64,000 nucleotides of DNA from Ancylobacter oerskovii (GTDB taxonomy: Bacteria > Pseudomonadota > Alphaproteobacteria > Rhizobiales > Xanthobacteraceae). The number at the start of each line of letters is the position of its first letter. Position 1 is the stretch's first letter. The notes beneath the pieces were generated by a model. That model was not told where the DNA came from, did no database searches, and worked only from the letters and a program-made list of their open reading frames with translations. The translations under genes and the position numbers were made by a program. Shown in pieces: positions 7,708-17,700 of this stretch. Location of the stretch: NCBI RefSeq assembly GCF_018390555.1, contig NZ_JAHBGB010000044.1, forward strand, positions 523,424 through 587,423, written 5' to 3'.

Positions 7708-8838
7708 ATGATCGCCCAGCGCCATATCATCGCCAGCGTCTATGTCGGCCTGTTCTTCGGCGTCGGCATCTACCTGCCGTTCCTGCCGGTGTGGCTGGCG
7801 GGGCGCGGCTACGACGCCGCCTTCATCGCCGTGGCGCTCTCGGTGCCGCTGCTGGCGCGGCTGTGCACCCAGCCGCTCGGCGGCCTCATCGCCGATCGCA
7901 CCGGCCGGCCGCGGCTGACGGTGATCCTCTATTCGCTCGCCTCGGCCCTGTGCTTCGTCGCGGTGCTGGCGGCGCCGGGGCCGTGGACGCTCCTGGCGGC
8001 GCTCGGCCTCGCCTCGGTGTTCTGGCAGCCGACCCTGCCGGTGCTCGACGCCTATACGGTGGCGCGGCGCCGGGCGATCGGGCTCGATTACGGCCGCACA
8101 CGGCTGTGGGGCTCGGTCAGCTTCATCGGCGGCAATGTCACGGGAGGATTGATGCTCGGCGCCTTTCCCGGCGACGGCGTCATCTGGCTGATCGTGGCGG
8201 GATGCCTCGCCTGCGCGCTGCTGGCGCTGCCGCTGGAGGAGGCCGCGACGCCGGCCGGCGGCCGCGAGACCGTCGGCGGCCGCCTGCCGGCGGCGTTGCT
8301 GGTCGGCCTCGGCGCGGCGGCGATGGTGCAGGGCGCGCATGGCGTGCTCTACGCCTTCTCCTCGCTGCACTGGCAGTCGCAAGGGCTGAGCGGCGGCATC
8401 ATCGGCACGCTCTGGGCGGTGGGGGTGATGGCGGAGGCGGCGCTGTTCCGCTTCGGCACCCGCCTGACCGCGCGGCTGGGGCCGGCGCGGCTGATCGCGC
8501 TGGGCGGGGTGAGCGGCGTGGTCCGCTTCGCCGCCATGGGCTTCGATCCGCCGTCATTCCTGCTGGTGCCGCTGCAGATGCTGCATGCCGGCACCTTCGC
8601 CTGCACCTATCTCGGCACGGTGGAACTGGTGGCGCGCCATGCGCCCGCCGGGCGGGGCGCCAGCCTGCAGGCGCTGGCGACCTGGGGCGGGACCATTGGC
8701 GTGGCCCTGACCACGCTCATCGCCGGGCCGCTCTGGGAAAGAGCGGGTGCCGCTACCTTCTTCCTGGCGGCGGGGGTGGGGGGAGCCGGGGCGGTGCTCG
8801 CATTTCTCGCCCATCGGCTGCAGGCGCGGGAAAACTGA
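7708..8838 (+). CDS. MFS transporter (HcaT/PPP-like, MFS_1_like)
   Basis: A roughly 376-residue twelve-helix transporter of the MFS_1_like group that includes HcaT (3-phenylpropionate). The N-terminal helix (YVGLFFGVGIYLPFLPVWL), the loop IADRTGRPR and the helix 5 entry YGRTRLWGSVSFIGGN are typical. It lies 108 bases after thiD on the same strand; a thiamine-precursor import role is conceivable but only by position. The ATG at 7708 was chosen; a GTG three codons earlier (7699) is equally possible, and neither has a clear ribosome site. It converges on the dipeptide epimerase gene with a 13-base gap. Confidence 0.88.
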   Translation: MIAQRHIIASVYVGLFFGVGIYLPFLPVWLAGRGYDAAFIAVALSVPLLARLCTQPLGGLIADRTGRPRLTVILYSLASALCFVAVLAAPGPWTLLAALGLASVFWQPTLPVLDAYTVARRRAIGLDYGRTRLWGSVSFIGGNVTGGLMLGAFPGDGVIWLIVAGCLACALLALPLEEAATPAGGRETVGGRLPAALLVGLGAAAMVQGAHGVLYAFSSLHWQSQGLSGGIIGTLWAVGVMAEAALFRFGTRLTARLGPARLIALGGVSGVVRFAAMGFDPPSFLLVPLQMLHAGTFACTYLGTVELVARHAPAGRGASLQALATWGGTIGVALTTLIAGPLWERAGAATFFLAAGVGGAGAVLAFLAHRLQAREN

Positions 8839-8851
8839 GGAGCGCTGTCGT

Positions 8852-9829
8852 TCAGCCCCAGAGCCCAGGCTCGGGCGGATAGACGAGGCTGCCCTCGTAG
8901 CGCAGCGCCGGCTCGCGGTCGCGGGCCAGCAGCAGCGGGCCGTCGAGATCGACGATGCGGGCGAGGCCGGCGACCAGGAGCGCCGGGGCCATGGCGAGCG
9001 AGGTCGCCACCATGCAGCCCACCATGACGTCGAGCCCGGCGTCGCGGGCCTCCCGCGCCAGAGCGAGGGCCTCGGTGAGGCCGCCGGTCTTGTCGAGCTT
9101 GACGTTGACGGCATCGTAGCGGCCGACCAGGCCGGCGAGGCTGTCGCGGCCGTGGACGCTCTCGTCGGCGCAGATGGGGACGGGGCGGGCGATGTCGGCG
9201 AGCGCGGCATCGGCACCGGCCGGCAGGGGCTGCTCGATCAGGGTGACGCCGGCGCCGGCGCAGGCCGCGAAATAGGCCGGCAGCTCCTCGGCGCGCCAGC
9301 CTTCATTGGCATCGACGATCAGTTCGCTGTCCGGCACCGCGGCGCGGATCGCGGCGAGCCGCTCGACATCGCCGGCGGCGCCGAGCTTGAGCTTGAGCAG
9401 CGGCCGGGCGGCGGCGCGGGCGGCCTCGGCCATCGCCGCCGGCGTATCGAGGCTGATCGTGTAGGCGGTGACGACGCGCTGCGGCGCCGGCAGGCCGGCG
9501 AGCTCGAAGACGCGCCGGCCGCTCTGCTTGGCCGCCAGATCCCAGAAGGCGCAATCGAGCGCGTTGCGGGCGGCGCCGGGCGGCAGGCGTTCCTGCAGCG
9601 CGGTGCGGTCGAGCCCGCCGGCGACGTCGCCGGCCAGCGCTTTCAGCGCCGCGACCGTCGCCTCGACGCTCTCGCCATAGCGTGCATAGGGCACGCATTC
9701 GCCGCGGCCGACATGCACGCCGTCGCGCAGTTCCGCCACCACGACGGCCGCCTCGGTCTTGGAGCTGCGGGCGATGGTGAAGCGGCCGTTTATGGGAAAG
9801 CGTTCGGCATGGACGAGGAGCTGGGGCAT
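8852..9829 (-). CDS. dgcA: Dipeptide epimerase / N-acetyl-D-glutamate racemase (DgcA-like)
   Basis: A 325-residue member of the enolase superfamily, muconate-lactonizing subgroup. The N-terminal cap contains RGECVPYARYGES. The barrel carries the catalytic lysine region LLKLKLG, the metal ligands in DANEGW, LIEQP and CADES, the second catalytic base in KLDKTGG, and a final VGCMVATSLAMAPA. These are the marks of L-Ala-D/L-Glu epimerases, which recycle murein peptides; the rhizobial branch is also annotated DgcA, the racemase of D-glutamate catabolism. Its DgcN partner is not adjacent, so which substrate applies is open. It is monocistronic. Confidence 0.85.
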   Translation of the reverse strand: MPQLLVHAERFPINGRFTIARSSKTEAAVVVAELRDGVHVGRGECVPYARYGESVEATVAALKALAGDVAGGLDRTALQERLPPGAARNALDCAFWDLAAKQSGRRVFELAGLPAPQRVVTAYTISLDTPAAMAEAARAAARPLLKLKLGAAGDVERLAAIRAAVPDSELIVDANEGWRAEELPAYFAACAGAGVTLIEQPLPAGADAALADIARPVPICADESVHGRDSLAGLVGRYDAVNVKLDKTGGLTEALALAREARDAGLDVMVGCMVATSLAMAPALLVAGLARIVDLDGPLLLARDREPALRYEGSLVYPPEPGLWG

Positions 9830-10095
9830 GGACCAACGAGGCGAGAAGCGCGACTCGGCGCGGGAGGGGAACAGTCTGCCGGTAAATGTGGCGCCAGGGC
9901 GTCACAGGGAAAGCACAGTGGGCGGCGGACGAGGGGTCGTGGCTATCATGATACCATCAATTTCGACCCCCGGACCGGGGCGCCCTCGACAGTCCGACCT
10001 TTGCGTGGATAAGAGGTTACGGGGAATCTGCGGTGAGGAATCCGATTCCCGAACGCCAATTGATCGGGGTCGCGCGGGGATGAGGGGAGCCGGAT

Positions 10096-11238
10096 TTGGG
10101 AGCCGCTGAAGCACCGCTCGTCGCCACCGCCCGCAACGGGCGTGAGCTGGTGGTGGTCGGAAATGGCCGCTGGGTCGCGACCCAGAGTGCCGCCCTCGAG
10201 GGGGCGGTGGAAGCGGTGCTGGCCGAAGCCAACGACGCCGGCTCCGTGCGGATCGATCTCTCCGGCGTGCGCAGCCTCGACACCGTCGGCGCGGTGATGG
10301 TCGACCGGCTGGTGCGCAGCCTCGGCGACAGCGGGGCAAAGGTCGGCGTCGTCGGCCTCGAGCGGCGTTTCCAGCCGCTGCTGAACGAGATCACCCAGGG
10401 CTGCCACGAGGTGCCGCCCTCGCGCCGCCATCTCAACCCGCTCATCGGCGGTCTCGACGTCACCGGCCGCAAGGTGGTGGAGACCAGCGAGGACGCGCTG
10501 CTGTTCCTTTCCTTCGTCGGCTCGGTGACGGTGGCGTTCCTGCGGGTGCTGGTGCGGCCGCTGACCTTCCGCTGGACGTCGATGGTGTACCATCTCGACC
10601 GTACCGGCCTGCGCGCGGTGCCGATCATCGCGCTGATGACCTTCCTGATCGGCTGCATCATCGCCCAGCAGGGCATCTTCCATTTCCGCCGCTTCGGCGC
10701 GACCACCTATGTGGTCGACATGGTCGGCATCCTCACCCTGCGCGAGCTCGGCGTGCTGATCGTCTCCATCATGGTGGCCGGCCGCTCGGGCAGCGCCTTC
10801 ACCGCCGAGCTTGGCGCGATGAAGATGCGCGAGGAGGTCGACGCGCTGCGCGTCATGGGCTTCGATCCCAACGAGGTGCTGGTGCTGCCGCGGCTGGTGG
10901 CATTGATCATCGCCGTGCCGCTGCTCACCTTCATCGGCTCCATGTGCGCGCTGTTCGGCGGCGGCCTGGTGGCGTGGCTCTATGGCAGCATCTCGCCGGA
11001 GATCTTCATCAACCGGCTGCGTGCCGCCATCTCGCTGACCACCTTCGAGGTGGGGATGATCAAGGCGCCGTTCATGGCCGCCATCATCGGGCTGATCGCC
11101 TGCATGGAGGGCATGCGGGTGGGCGGCTCCTCGGAATCGCTCGGCTCGCACACCACCGCCTCGGTGGTGAAGGCGATCTTCCTGGTGATCGTGGTGGACG
11201 GGCTGTTCGCCATGTTCTTCGCCGCGATCGACATGTGA
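10096..11238 (+). CDS. mlaE: STAS domain-MlaE fusion, ABC lipid-transport permease
   Basis: A 380-residue protein that fuses an N-terminal STAS domain (about 5-115, with RIDLSGVRSLDTVGAVMVD) to an MlaE permease (about 130-380, with LREL, MVAGRSGSAFTAELGAMK and EEVDALRVMGFDP). In gamma-proteobacteria the STAS part is the separate protein MlaB; here it is built in, as usual in alphaproteobacteria. With MlaF and MlaD it moves phospholipids between inner and outer membrane. The start is a TTG at 10096 with AGGGGAG six bases ahead; no in-frame ATG would keep the STAS domain whole. It is the first gene of a four-gene operon. Confidence 0.93.
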   Translation: MGAAEAPLVATARNGRELVVVGNGRWVATQSAALEGAVEAVLAEANDAGSVRIDLSGVRSLDTVGAVMVDRLVRSLGDSGAKVGVVGLERRFQPLLNEITQGCHEVPPSRRHLNPLIGGLDVTGRKVVETSEDALLFLSFVGSVTVAFLRVLVRPLTFRWTSMVYHLDRTGLRAVPIIALMTFLIGCIIAQQGIFHFRRFGATTYVVDMVGILTLRELGVLIVSIMVAGRSGSAFTAELGAMKMREEVDALRVMGFDPNEVLVLPRLVALIIAVPLLTFIGSMCALFGGGLVAWLYGSISPEIFINRLRAAISLTTFEVGMIKAPFMAAIIGLIACMEGMRVGGSSESLGSHTTASVVKAIFLVIVVDGLFAMFFAAIDM

Positions 11239-11247
11239 GGGCCGGCG

Positions 11248-12078
11248 ATGCAGCTCGACACCGAACGCCCGCTGTCTCCCGCCGAGCCTGTCGACGACGC
11301 CATCATCAAGGTGCGCGACGTCGTGGTGGCCTTCGGCCAGCGCAAGATCCTCAAGGGGCTGTCGCTCGACGTGCGGCGCGGCGAGATCCTCGGCTTCGTC
11401 GGCGCCTCGGGTGGCGGCAAGTCGGTGCTGACCCGCACCATTCTCGGCCTGGTGCCGAAGGTGTCCGGCAAGGTGGAGGTGTTCGGCGAGGACCTCGACA
11501 CGCTGAACTTCGAGGAGCGGCGCAAGATCGAGCAGCGCTGGGGCGTGCTGTTCCAGCAGGGCGCGCTGTTCTCCTCGCTCACGGTGAAGCAGAACATCCA
11601 GTTTCCGATGCGCGAGTTCCTCACCATGTCGCAGCGGCTGATGGACGAGGTTGCCATCGCCAAGATCGAGATGGTGGGCCTGCAGCCGGACGTCGCCGAG
11701 AAGATGCCCTCGGAGCTGTCGGGCGGCATGATCAAGCGCGTGGCGCTGGCCCGCGCGCTGGCGCTGGACCCGGAAATCCTGTTCCTCGACGAGCCCACCT
11801 CAGGCCTCGACCCGATCGGCGCCGGCGAATTCGACGACCTGATCGCCACGCTGCAGCAGACTTTGGGGCTGACCGTATTCATGGTAACGCACGATCTCGA
11901 CAGCCTGCACAGCGTCTGCGACCGAATCGCGGCCCTCGCCGACGGCAAGGTGATCGCGGTGGGACCGATCGAGACGATGCTGAAATCCGACCATCCCTGG
12001 GTACATGCCTATTTCCACGGCAAGCGGGCGCGGGCGGCCGGCATCGGCGTTCAGGCTGGCCACGACGAAGGACGGTAG
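11248..12078 (+). CDS. mlaF: MlaF-type ABC transporter ATPase
   Basis: A 276-residue ABC ATPase that powers the Mla lipid transporter. It shows Walker A GASGGGKSVL (about residue 51), the Q-loop in FQQGALFSSLTV, the signature LSGGM, Walker B EILFLDEPTSGLDP and the switch histidine in MVTHDLDSL. It follows mlaE by nine bases and precedes the MCE gene by eight, so stoichiometric expression is expected. The N-terminal extension of about 20 residues is slightly longer than in E. coli MlaF. Confidence 0.95.
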   Translation: MQLDTERPLSPAEPVDDAIIKVRDVVVAFGQRKILKGLSLDVRRGEILGFVGASGGGKSVLTRTILGLVPKVSGKVEVFGEDLDTLNFEERRKIEQRWGVLFQQGALFSSLTVKQNIQFPMREFLTMSQRLMDEVAIAKIEMVGLQPDVAEKMPSELSGGMIKRVALARALALDPEILFLDEPTSGLDPIGAGEFDDLIATLQQTLGLTVFMVTHDLDSLHSVCDRIAALADGKVIAVGPIETMLKSDHPWVHAYFHGKRARAAGIGVQAGHDEGR

Positions 12079-12086
12079 ACCGGACG

Positions 12087-13133
12087 ATGGAAACGCGTGC
12101 CAACTATACGATCATCGGTCTGTTCACTCTCCTCGTGGTCGCGGCGGGCTTCGGCTTCGTGTGGTGGTTCAACGGTTCCGCCTCGCGGGGCCCCCGCGCG
12201 CTCTACGACGTGGTGTTCAACGGCCCGGTGAGCGGGCTGCAGACGGGTTCCGGCGTCACCTTCAACGGCATCCCGGTCGGCGAGGTGACGGGCTTGCGGC
12301 TGGATGCCCAGGACCCGCGCAAGGTGGTGGCGACCATCGCCGTGCAGCCCTCGACCCCGGTGAAGGCCGATACGCGCGCCGAGCTGAACGCCCAGGTGCT
12401 GACCGGCCTCGCCTCGGTGGGGCTCGTCGGCGGCCTTGCCGGCGCCGAGCCGTTGCAGCCGCCGGCGGAAGGCCAGCTGCCGCGCATCCAGGCCGATAGC
12501 GGCGCGGTGCAGGACCTCGTGCAGGGCGCCAAGCAGATCATGGGCCGCGTCGACGACGTGGTGCGCCGGGTGGACGATCTCCTGCGCGCCAACGAGGGCA
12601 AGATCGGCTCGGTGATCGACAATGTCGACAAGTTCACCGCCGTGCTCGGCAACAATGCCGAGAACATCAACGGCCTGATCACCGATGTCGGCGCGGCGGC
12701 GCGGCGGATCGACCAGCTGGCGGCCAATCTCGACAAGACGGTGCAGGCGGTGGACCCGGAGAAGGTGCGCACCACGGTGAACGACATCAATGCCTTCACC
12801 GCCCGGCTCGGCACCATGTCGGACAAGGTCGACAGCATCCTCGACAATGTGAACGGGCTGACCTCCGGCAAGGAAGGGCAGGGCATGTTCAACGAGATCA
12901 CCGCCGCCGCCGCCGAAGTGCGCAAGCTGGCGGCGAATCTCGACGTGCGTACCGCCGAGCTGACGAAGAACCTGAACCAGTTCACCGGCCCGGGCCTGCG
13001 GCAATACGAGGCGCTGGCCGCCGACGGACGCCGCACGCTGGCCGAGATCGAGCGGGTTTTCCGCAATCTCGAGCGTAATCCCCGCCAGTTCATCTTTGGC
13101 GGGTCCTCGGTTCCCAGCTACACTGGGCGGTGA
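12087..13133 (+). CDS. mlaD: MlaD-type MCE-domain lipid-binding protein
   Basis: A 348-residue periplasmic protein anchored by one N-terminal helix (residues about 8-30, YTIIGLFTLLVVAAGFGFVW). The MCE domain follows (about 40-120, with VSGLQTGSGVTFNGIPVGEV), and then about 200 residues of helical, heptad-like sequence rich in DN, ID and LAANLD. MCE proteins form hexameric rings that guide lipids; the long tail is longer than E. coli MlaD (183 residues) and may extend the channel. The ATG at 12087 is eight bases after mlaF, and the TGA overlaps the next start. Confidence 0.94.
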   Translation: METRANYTIIGLFTLLVVAAGFGFVWWFNGSASRGPRALYDVVFNGPVSGLQTGSGVTFNGIPVGEVTGLRLDAQDPRKVVATIAVQPSTPVKADTRAELNAQVLTGLASVGLVGGLAGAEPLQPPAEGQLPRIQADSGAVQDLVQGAKQIMGRVDDVVRRVDDLLRANEGKIGSVIDNVDKFTAVLGNNAENINGLITDVGAAARRIDQLAANLDKTVQAVDPEKVRTTVNDINAFTARLGTMSDKVDSILDNVNGLTSGKEGQGMFNEITAAAAEVRKLAANLDVRTAELTKNLNQFTGPGLRQYEALAADGRRTLAEIERVFRNLERNPRQFIFGGSSVPSYTGR

Positions 13134-13789
13134 TGATGGCTGGGCGTGAATCGATAACGGGCGGGGGCCTGCGCGTGGGAATTCTGAATGGACGGCGCCG
13201 GCGGTTGCGCGCCGCCGCGGCGGTGTTCGCCGTGTCGCTGGCGCTGGGCGGCTGCGCGTCCCTGCTCGGCAGCAAGCCTATCCCGACCTTCGATCTTTCG
13301 GCGCCGACCGGCTTCAGCGCGCCCCGCGCCATGCCGGGCGTGCTGGCGGTGAGCACGCCGGCCGCCCTGCAGGTGCTCGACACCCAGCAGATCGTCGTCG
13401 AGCCGCGTCCCGGGCAGATCACCTATCTCGGCGACGCCCAGTGGAGCGACCGGCTGCCGGCGCTGTTCCAGGCGCGGCTGATCGAGACCTTCGAGAACGC
13501 AGGGGGCGGTCGCTCGGTGACGCGCGCCGGCGACGGCGTGACGGCCGACTACCAGCTGCTGACCGATATTCGCTCCTTCGGGCTGCGCACCCATGACGGC
13601 ATCGAGGCGGTGGTGGAGATTTCGGCCCGCATCGTCGCCGGGAGCAGCGGCCGCATCGTCGCCGCGCGGGTGTTCACCGGCCGGGCGGCGGCGTCCGGCA
13701 CCAGCGGGCCGGAAGCGACGCGGGCGCTGGACGAGGCCTCCGACCAGGCGCTGATCGAGCTGGTGAGCTGGGCCTCCGGCCGACGCTGA
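13133..13789 (+). CDS. ABC-type transport auxiliary lipoprotein (PqiC/LptE-like)
   Basis: An about 218-residue lipoprotein: an arginine-rich n-region, a hydrophobic stretch and the lipobox LALGGC (Cys about residue 41), then a DUF330/PqiC-like domain with QIVVEPRPGQITYLGDAQWSD... type residues typical of ABC-transport auxiliary components. The ATG at 13133 or the next codon overlaps the mlaD stop; the GTG at 13130 is also possible. It presumably completes the outer-membrane side of the Mla system, which here lacks a visible MlaA or MlaC. Last gene of the operon. Confidence 0.9.
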   Translation: MMAGRESITGGGLRVGILNGRRRRLRAAAAVFAVSLALGGCASLLGSKPIPTFDLSAPTGFSAPRAMPGVLAVSTPAALQVLDTQQIVVEPRPGQITYLGDAQWSDRLPALFQARLIETFENAGGGRSVTRAGDGVTADYQLLTDIRSFGLRTHDGIEAVVEISARIVAGSSGRIVAARVFTGRAAASGTSGPEATRALDEASDQALIELVSWASGRR

Positions 13790-13816
13790 GCGAGCCGCGC
13801 CCGGGGGGACGCGGTA

Positions 13817-13837
13817 CCGGGCGGAGGTTCCGCCCGG
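13817..13837 (+). terminator. Hairpin after the Mla operon
   Basis: A 9-base-pair GC stem (CCGGGCGGA/TCCGCCCGG) with a 3-base loop starts 28 bases after the lipoprotein stop. There is no T-tract, so it is a weak terminator candidate or an RNA 3'-end protector. Confidence 0.45.
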
Positions 13838-14328
13838 GTCGGCTGTTCGACGCTCTCCCGCTGGAATGCCGCGATGATGTCGATCCCGGCGGTGATGGCC
13901 CATAACGACGATCCGGGCGACGCGTCGGGCGCGATCTCTCGATCTGCCGCCCGCTGGGCGGGGTGATTCCTCGACGCTGTCCGCAAGCCGGGTACCCGGC
14001 GCCTTCGGGTAAATGATCCGGTGCGCCGGCCGACAGTCGATGGCTGGCTATCGCGGCGCGCCGCTGCAAGGCGCGGATGCCCGCCGGAGCGGCCGGTTTA
14101 CTTTTTCCCGGTGGCGTCGCTGTGGGGCGCGATCCGTATCGGCTGCGCTGGGACTGCCACTGGCGGGTTTTAGCTGCGGACACTCGTCCTCGCTCATCCG
14201 ACAGCGCGACCCGGCTGCCCATGGCATGCGGCGGGGATCCTTCATCGCAAACCCTGTCACGGACAGCTATTCAGCGCGGTGGAATCCGGAGGAGGCGTGT
14301 CGCACGCTTCGGACGGCTGGGGCGCACT

Positions 14329-14368
14329 CGCGAACACGGTCGCGCAAGGTTGCGCGACCGTGTTCGCG
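14329..14368. repeat. Perfect 19-bp inverted repeat with GG centre
   Basis: The left arm CGCGAACACGGTCGCGCAA (14329-14347) and its exact complement (14350-14368) are separated only by GG. Such a long perfect near-palindrome is unusual; it could extrude as a cruciform or form a very stable RNA hairpin. It is not followed by a T-tract. Confidence 0.9.
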
Positions 14369-14448
14369 GGAACCGGAAGCCGGGATGCGGTGCCCATCAC
14401 GGCGGCGCTCGCCGGAGCTTGTCCGGGCCGCGGGCACGGCCGCGAAGG

Positions 14449-14600
<152 letters not shown>

Positions 14601-14649
14601 CGTCCCGGAGCCGGCGACCTGCCTTTGAGGAAGCGGGGCAGCTCCTCGA

Positions 14650-14680
14650 AAGGAAACGGGCGCCGCGAGGGCGCCCGTTC
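14650..14680 (-). terminator. Terminator of the GPR-like gene
   Basis: A 10-base-pair stem (AACGGGCGCC/GGCGCCCGTT, 14655-14679) lies 27 bases after the stop; on the minus strand it is followed by TTCCTTTC. Confidence 0.65.
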
Positions 14681-14705
14681 CGTTGTCGGTGATACCGTCG
14701 GTCGC

Positions 14706-17700
14706 TCAGTCGAAGCGGCCGGCCGCGTGGGCGAGCAGGGTGTAGACCTTGCCGGTATCCGAGGTGAGGTAGGTGTTGGTCAGCGCCTGGCCGCGCTCGT
14801 CGCGCGAGATCTGCTCGAGCAGGCGCTCGAACTCCAGGATGTAGCGATCCACCGTGTCGCGGAATTCGAGGTCGCGGCGATATTTGCGCCGGATCTCCTC
14901 GAAGGTCTGCTGGCCCTGCATGGTGTAGAGCCGGCGGGTGAACACGTTGCGCTCGCCACGCTTGTAGCGCTCCCACAGCTCCACCGCCGCCTCGTGGTCG
15001 ATCATCCGGGCGATGTCGACCGAAAGCGAGTCGAGCGATTCGATGGTGTGCTGCACCGGACGCTCATTGGCCGCCGGCCGGGCTTCGCCCGACCGGGCGG
15101 AACCCGAGGTCCGCGGGGCCGGGGGGGCCGCCTCGGTGTCGGCGCGGGCCAGAAGCTCGGACAGCCAGCCATTCTGGGCATCCGCAGCAACGGGGCGCGC
15201 CGCCGGCTGCGCCGGCGCGGGCTGGCGGGCCGGCTGGGCGGCCGAAGCCTGCGGCCGGGTGGCCGCCGGCGCGGGGCGCGGGGCCGGTTCGTAGCGCGGC
15301 GGCACGGCCGGGCGGGCCGGAGCGGCCGGACGCGGCGTCTCGGCACGGGGCGCCTCGACGCGGCGTGCGGGCTCCGCGGCCCGAACGGGGGCCGGAGCCG
15401 GCGCGGAGGCCTGGCGGCCACGGGCGCCGGTATCGATATCGAGCGCCCGGCCATGGCGGGCCACGATGTCGTTGAGCTCCGCCAGCGCCTTGATCTGGTC
15501 GCTCACGGTACGGCGCAGCGTCGCGGCGCTTGCCTCCGTTTCCTCCGGCAGCACGAGAATGCCGCGCTTCAGCTCGTCGCGGGTGTTCTCCAGCAGGCCC
15601 TGGATCTCGCTGGCGGACCGGCGCAGCTCGTCGGCGGTGCCGTTGAAGTTCTCATGCGCCTTGGCCATGAGCGCGCTGACCTCGCTCACCGCCTGCTCGT
15701 AGCTGCGGTGAAGATCGGCGACGGTCCGCTCGCGCTCGGCCTCGACGGTCTGGCGCAGCTTCTCCTGCTGGGACACGACCGCGTCGGCGGAGGAGCCGGC
15801 GCTTTCGACGATGCTGCGCGCCAGCTCCGCCGCCCGGCTTTCGGCGCGGGCGAAGGTGTCGTCGAGCGCGCGGGCATAGTCGGCGAGCGTGCCGTCGATC
15901 TCGCCGGCCCGCGTCTTGAGCGTATCGGCCAGGGTGAGCAGCGCCTCGTGGCGGCCGCCGAGCGTCTCGTCCAGCGTCTCATGCGCGGAGCCGAGGGCGG
16001 TGGCGACGTCGCCGATGAGGCCGGCCTGCTCGCTGAAGGAGCGGGTGAGGGTGGAGACGTCCTGCAGCACGTTGGTCGAGACGGCCCGCAATTCGCCGAT
16101 CTGCTCGTCCATGCGGCCGGAGGCGAGCTGGCTCGTCTCCTCCAGACTGGCGACGGTGGCGCGAAAGCTCTCCAGTCGCGTGGAGATGGAGGTCTCGATC
16201 TCCCCGAGATTGGCGGTGGAGCCGGCAAGCACGTCCTGCAGCTGGACGTTGACGTCGCCGAGCCGCTCCAGAAGGCTGACCACGTCGCCGCGCAGCGCCT
16301 CGTTGGTGGCGGCGATCTCCGCCACCGCGGTGCGGCCGCTCTCGGCGATCGCCTCGACAATGCCGGTCCCGCGTCCCTCGAGGGTGGTCGCGATCTCGTC
16401 GCCGAGGCGGGCGAGCTCGGAAGAGGCGAAGTCGGCAGTCTGGCGCGCGGCGTCGACGATGGCGCCGCCGCGACCGTCGAGGTCGCTGACCAGCTGCTCG
16501 CTGATGCGGGCCAGTTCGGCGGCGGCGGTTTCCGCGGTCTGGCGGGCGGCATCGACGATGGCGTTGCCACGCCCGTCGAGGGTGCCGGCCAGTTCCTCGC
16601 CGATGCGCACCAGCTCGGAGGAGGCGAAGTCGGCGGCCTGGCGGGCGGCGTCGACGATGGCGTTGCCGCGGCCGTCGAGGGTGCCGGTCAGCTCCTCGCC
16701 GATGCGGGCCAGCTCGGCGGCGGCATATTCGGTGGTCTGGCGGGCGGCGCCGACGATGGCCTCGCCGCGCCCGTCGATCGAGCCGAGGAAGGCCTCGCTG
16801 ACGCGGGCCAACTCGGTGGCGGCATATTCGGTGGTCTGGCGGGCGGCATCGACGATGGCCTCGCTGCGCCCATCGAGCGACTGCACCAGCTCGTCGCTGA
16901 GCCGGGCCAGCTCGACCGCCGCGGCTTCCGCCGTCTCGCGGGCCACCTGGACCATGGCCTCGCCACGCCCGTCGAGCGCGGCGACGAATTCCTCGCTGAC
17001 GCGGGCCAGCTCGACCGTGGCGGCTTCCGCCGTCTGGCGGGCGGCGCCGACCATGGCTTCGCCGCGGCCGTCGAGGGAGGCAACGAACTCTTCGCTGACG
17101 CGGGCCAGCTCGACCGTGGCGGCTTCCGCCGTCTGGCGGGCGGCGCCGACCATGGCTTCGCCACGGCCGTCGAGCGAGACCGCGAACTCCTCGCTGACGC
17201 GGGCGAGCTCGGCGGCGGCGAATTCGGCGGTCTGGCGGGCGGTGTCGACGATGGTGCCGCCGCGCTCGTCCAGCTCGCGCACGAACTGCTCGGTCAGGCG
17301 CAGGAATTCGGCGGAGGTGACATCGCTCGACTGACGCAGCACCTCGACCAGCTGGGCGCTGCGACCGTCGAGGTCGCCGACCAGGGTGGCGGAGTTGCGG
17401 GCCAGCTCTTCCGTCAGCTGGCCGCCGGCCTGCTGCAGGGCGATGACGAGGTCGCCGCTCTGGTTGCGCAGGTTGGAAATCAGGTCGTCGCCGACCCGCG
17501 CCATGTCGCCGGCCGCCCCGGCGGTCGAACGCTGGAAGGCGTCGAGAATGCCGGCCGTGCGGGCTTCCACCGCGCTGAGCACCTCGTCGCCGACGCGCAG
17601 GAGCTGCTCGGAGCGCTCGCTGGTGGTGGCCTCGAAGGAGGAGACGATGACGCCGGAACGCGATTCCAGCGTGTTCAGCAGCTCCTCGCTGGCGCGCAGA

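Noticed and set aside
4513-8382. Long open frames overlapping the b561, EamA, thiD and MFS genes on both strands.
   Set aside because: They are shadows of well-supported genes with family motifs; the translations are Arg/Gly/Pro-rich.
16380-17275. CRISPR-like regular repeats.
   Set aside because: The 99-bp units are contiguous, in frame inside a large gene, and have no spacers. The 14-bp and 74-bp arrays elsewhere also lack unique spacers.
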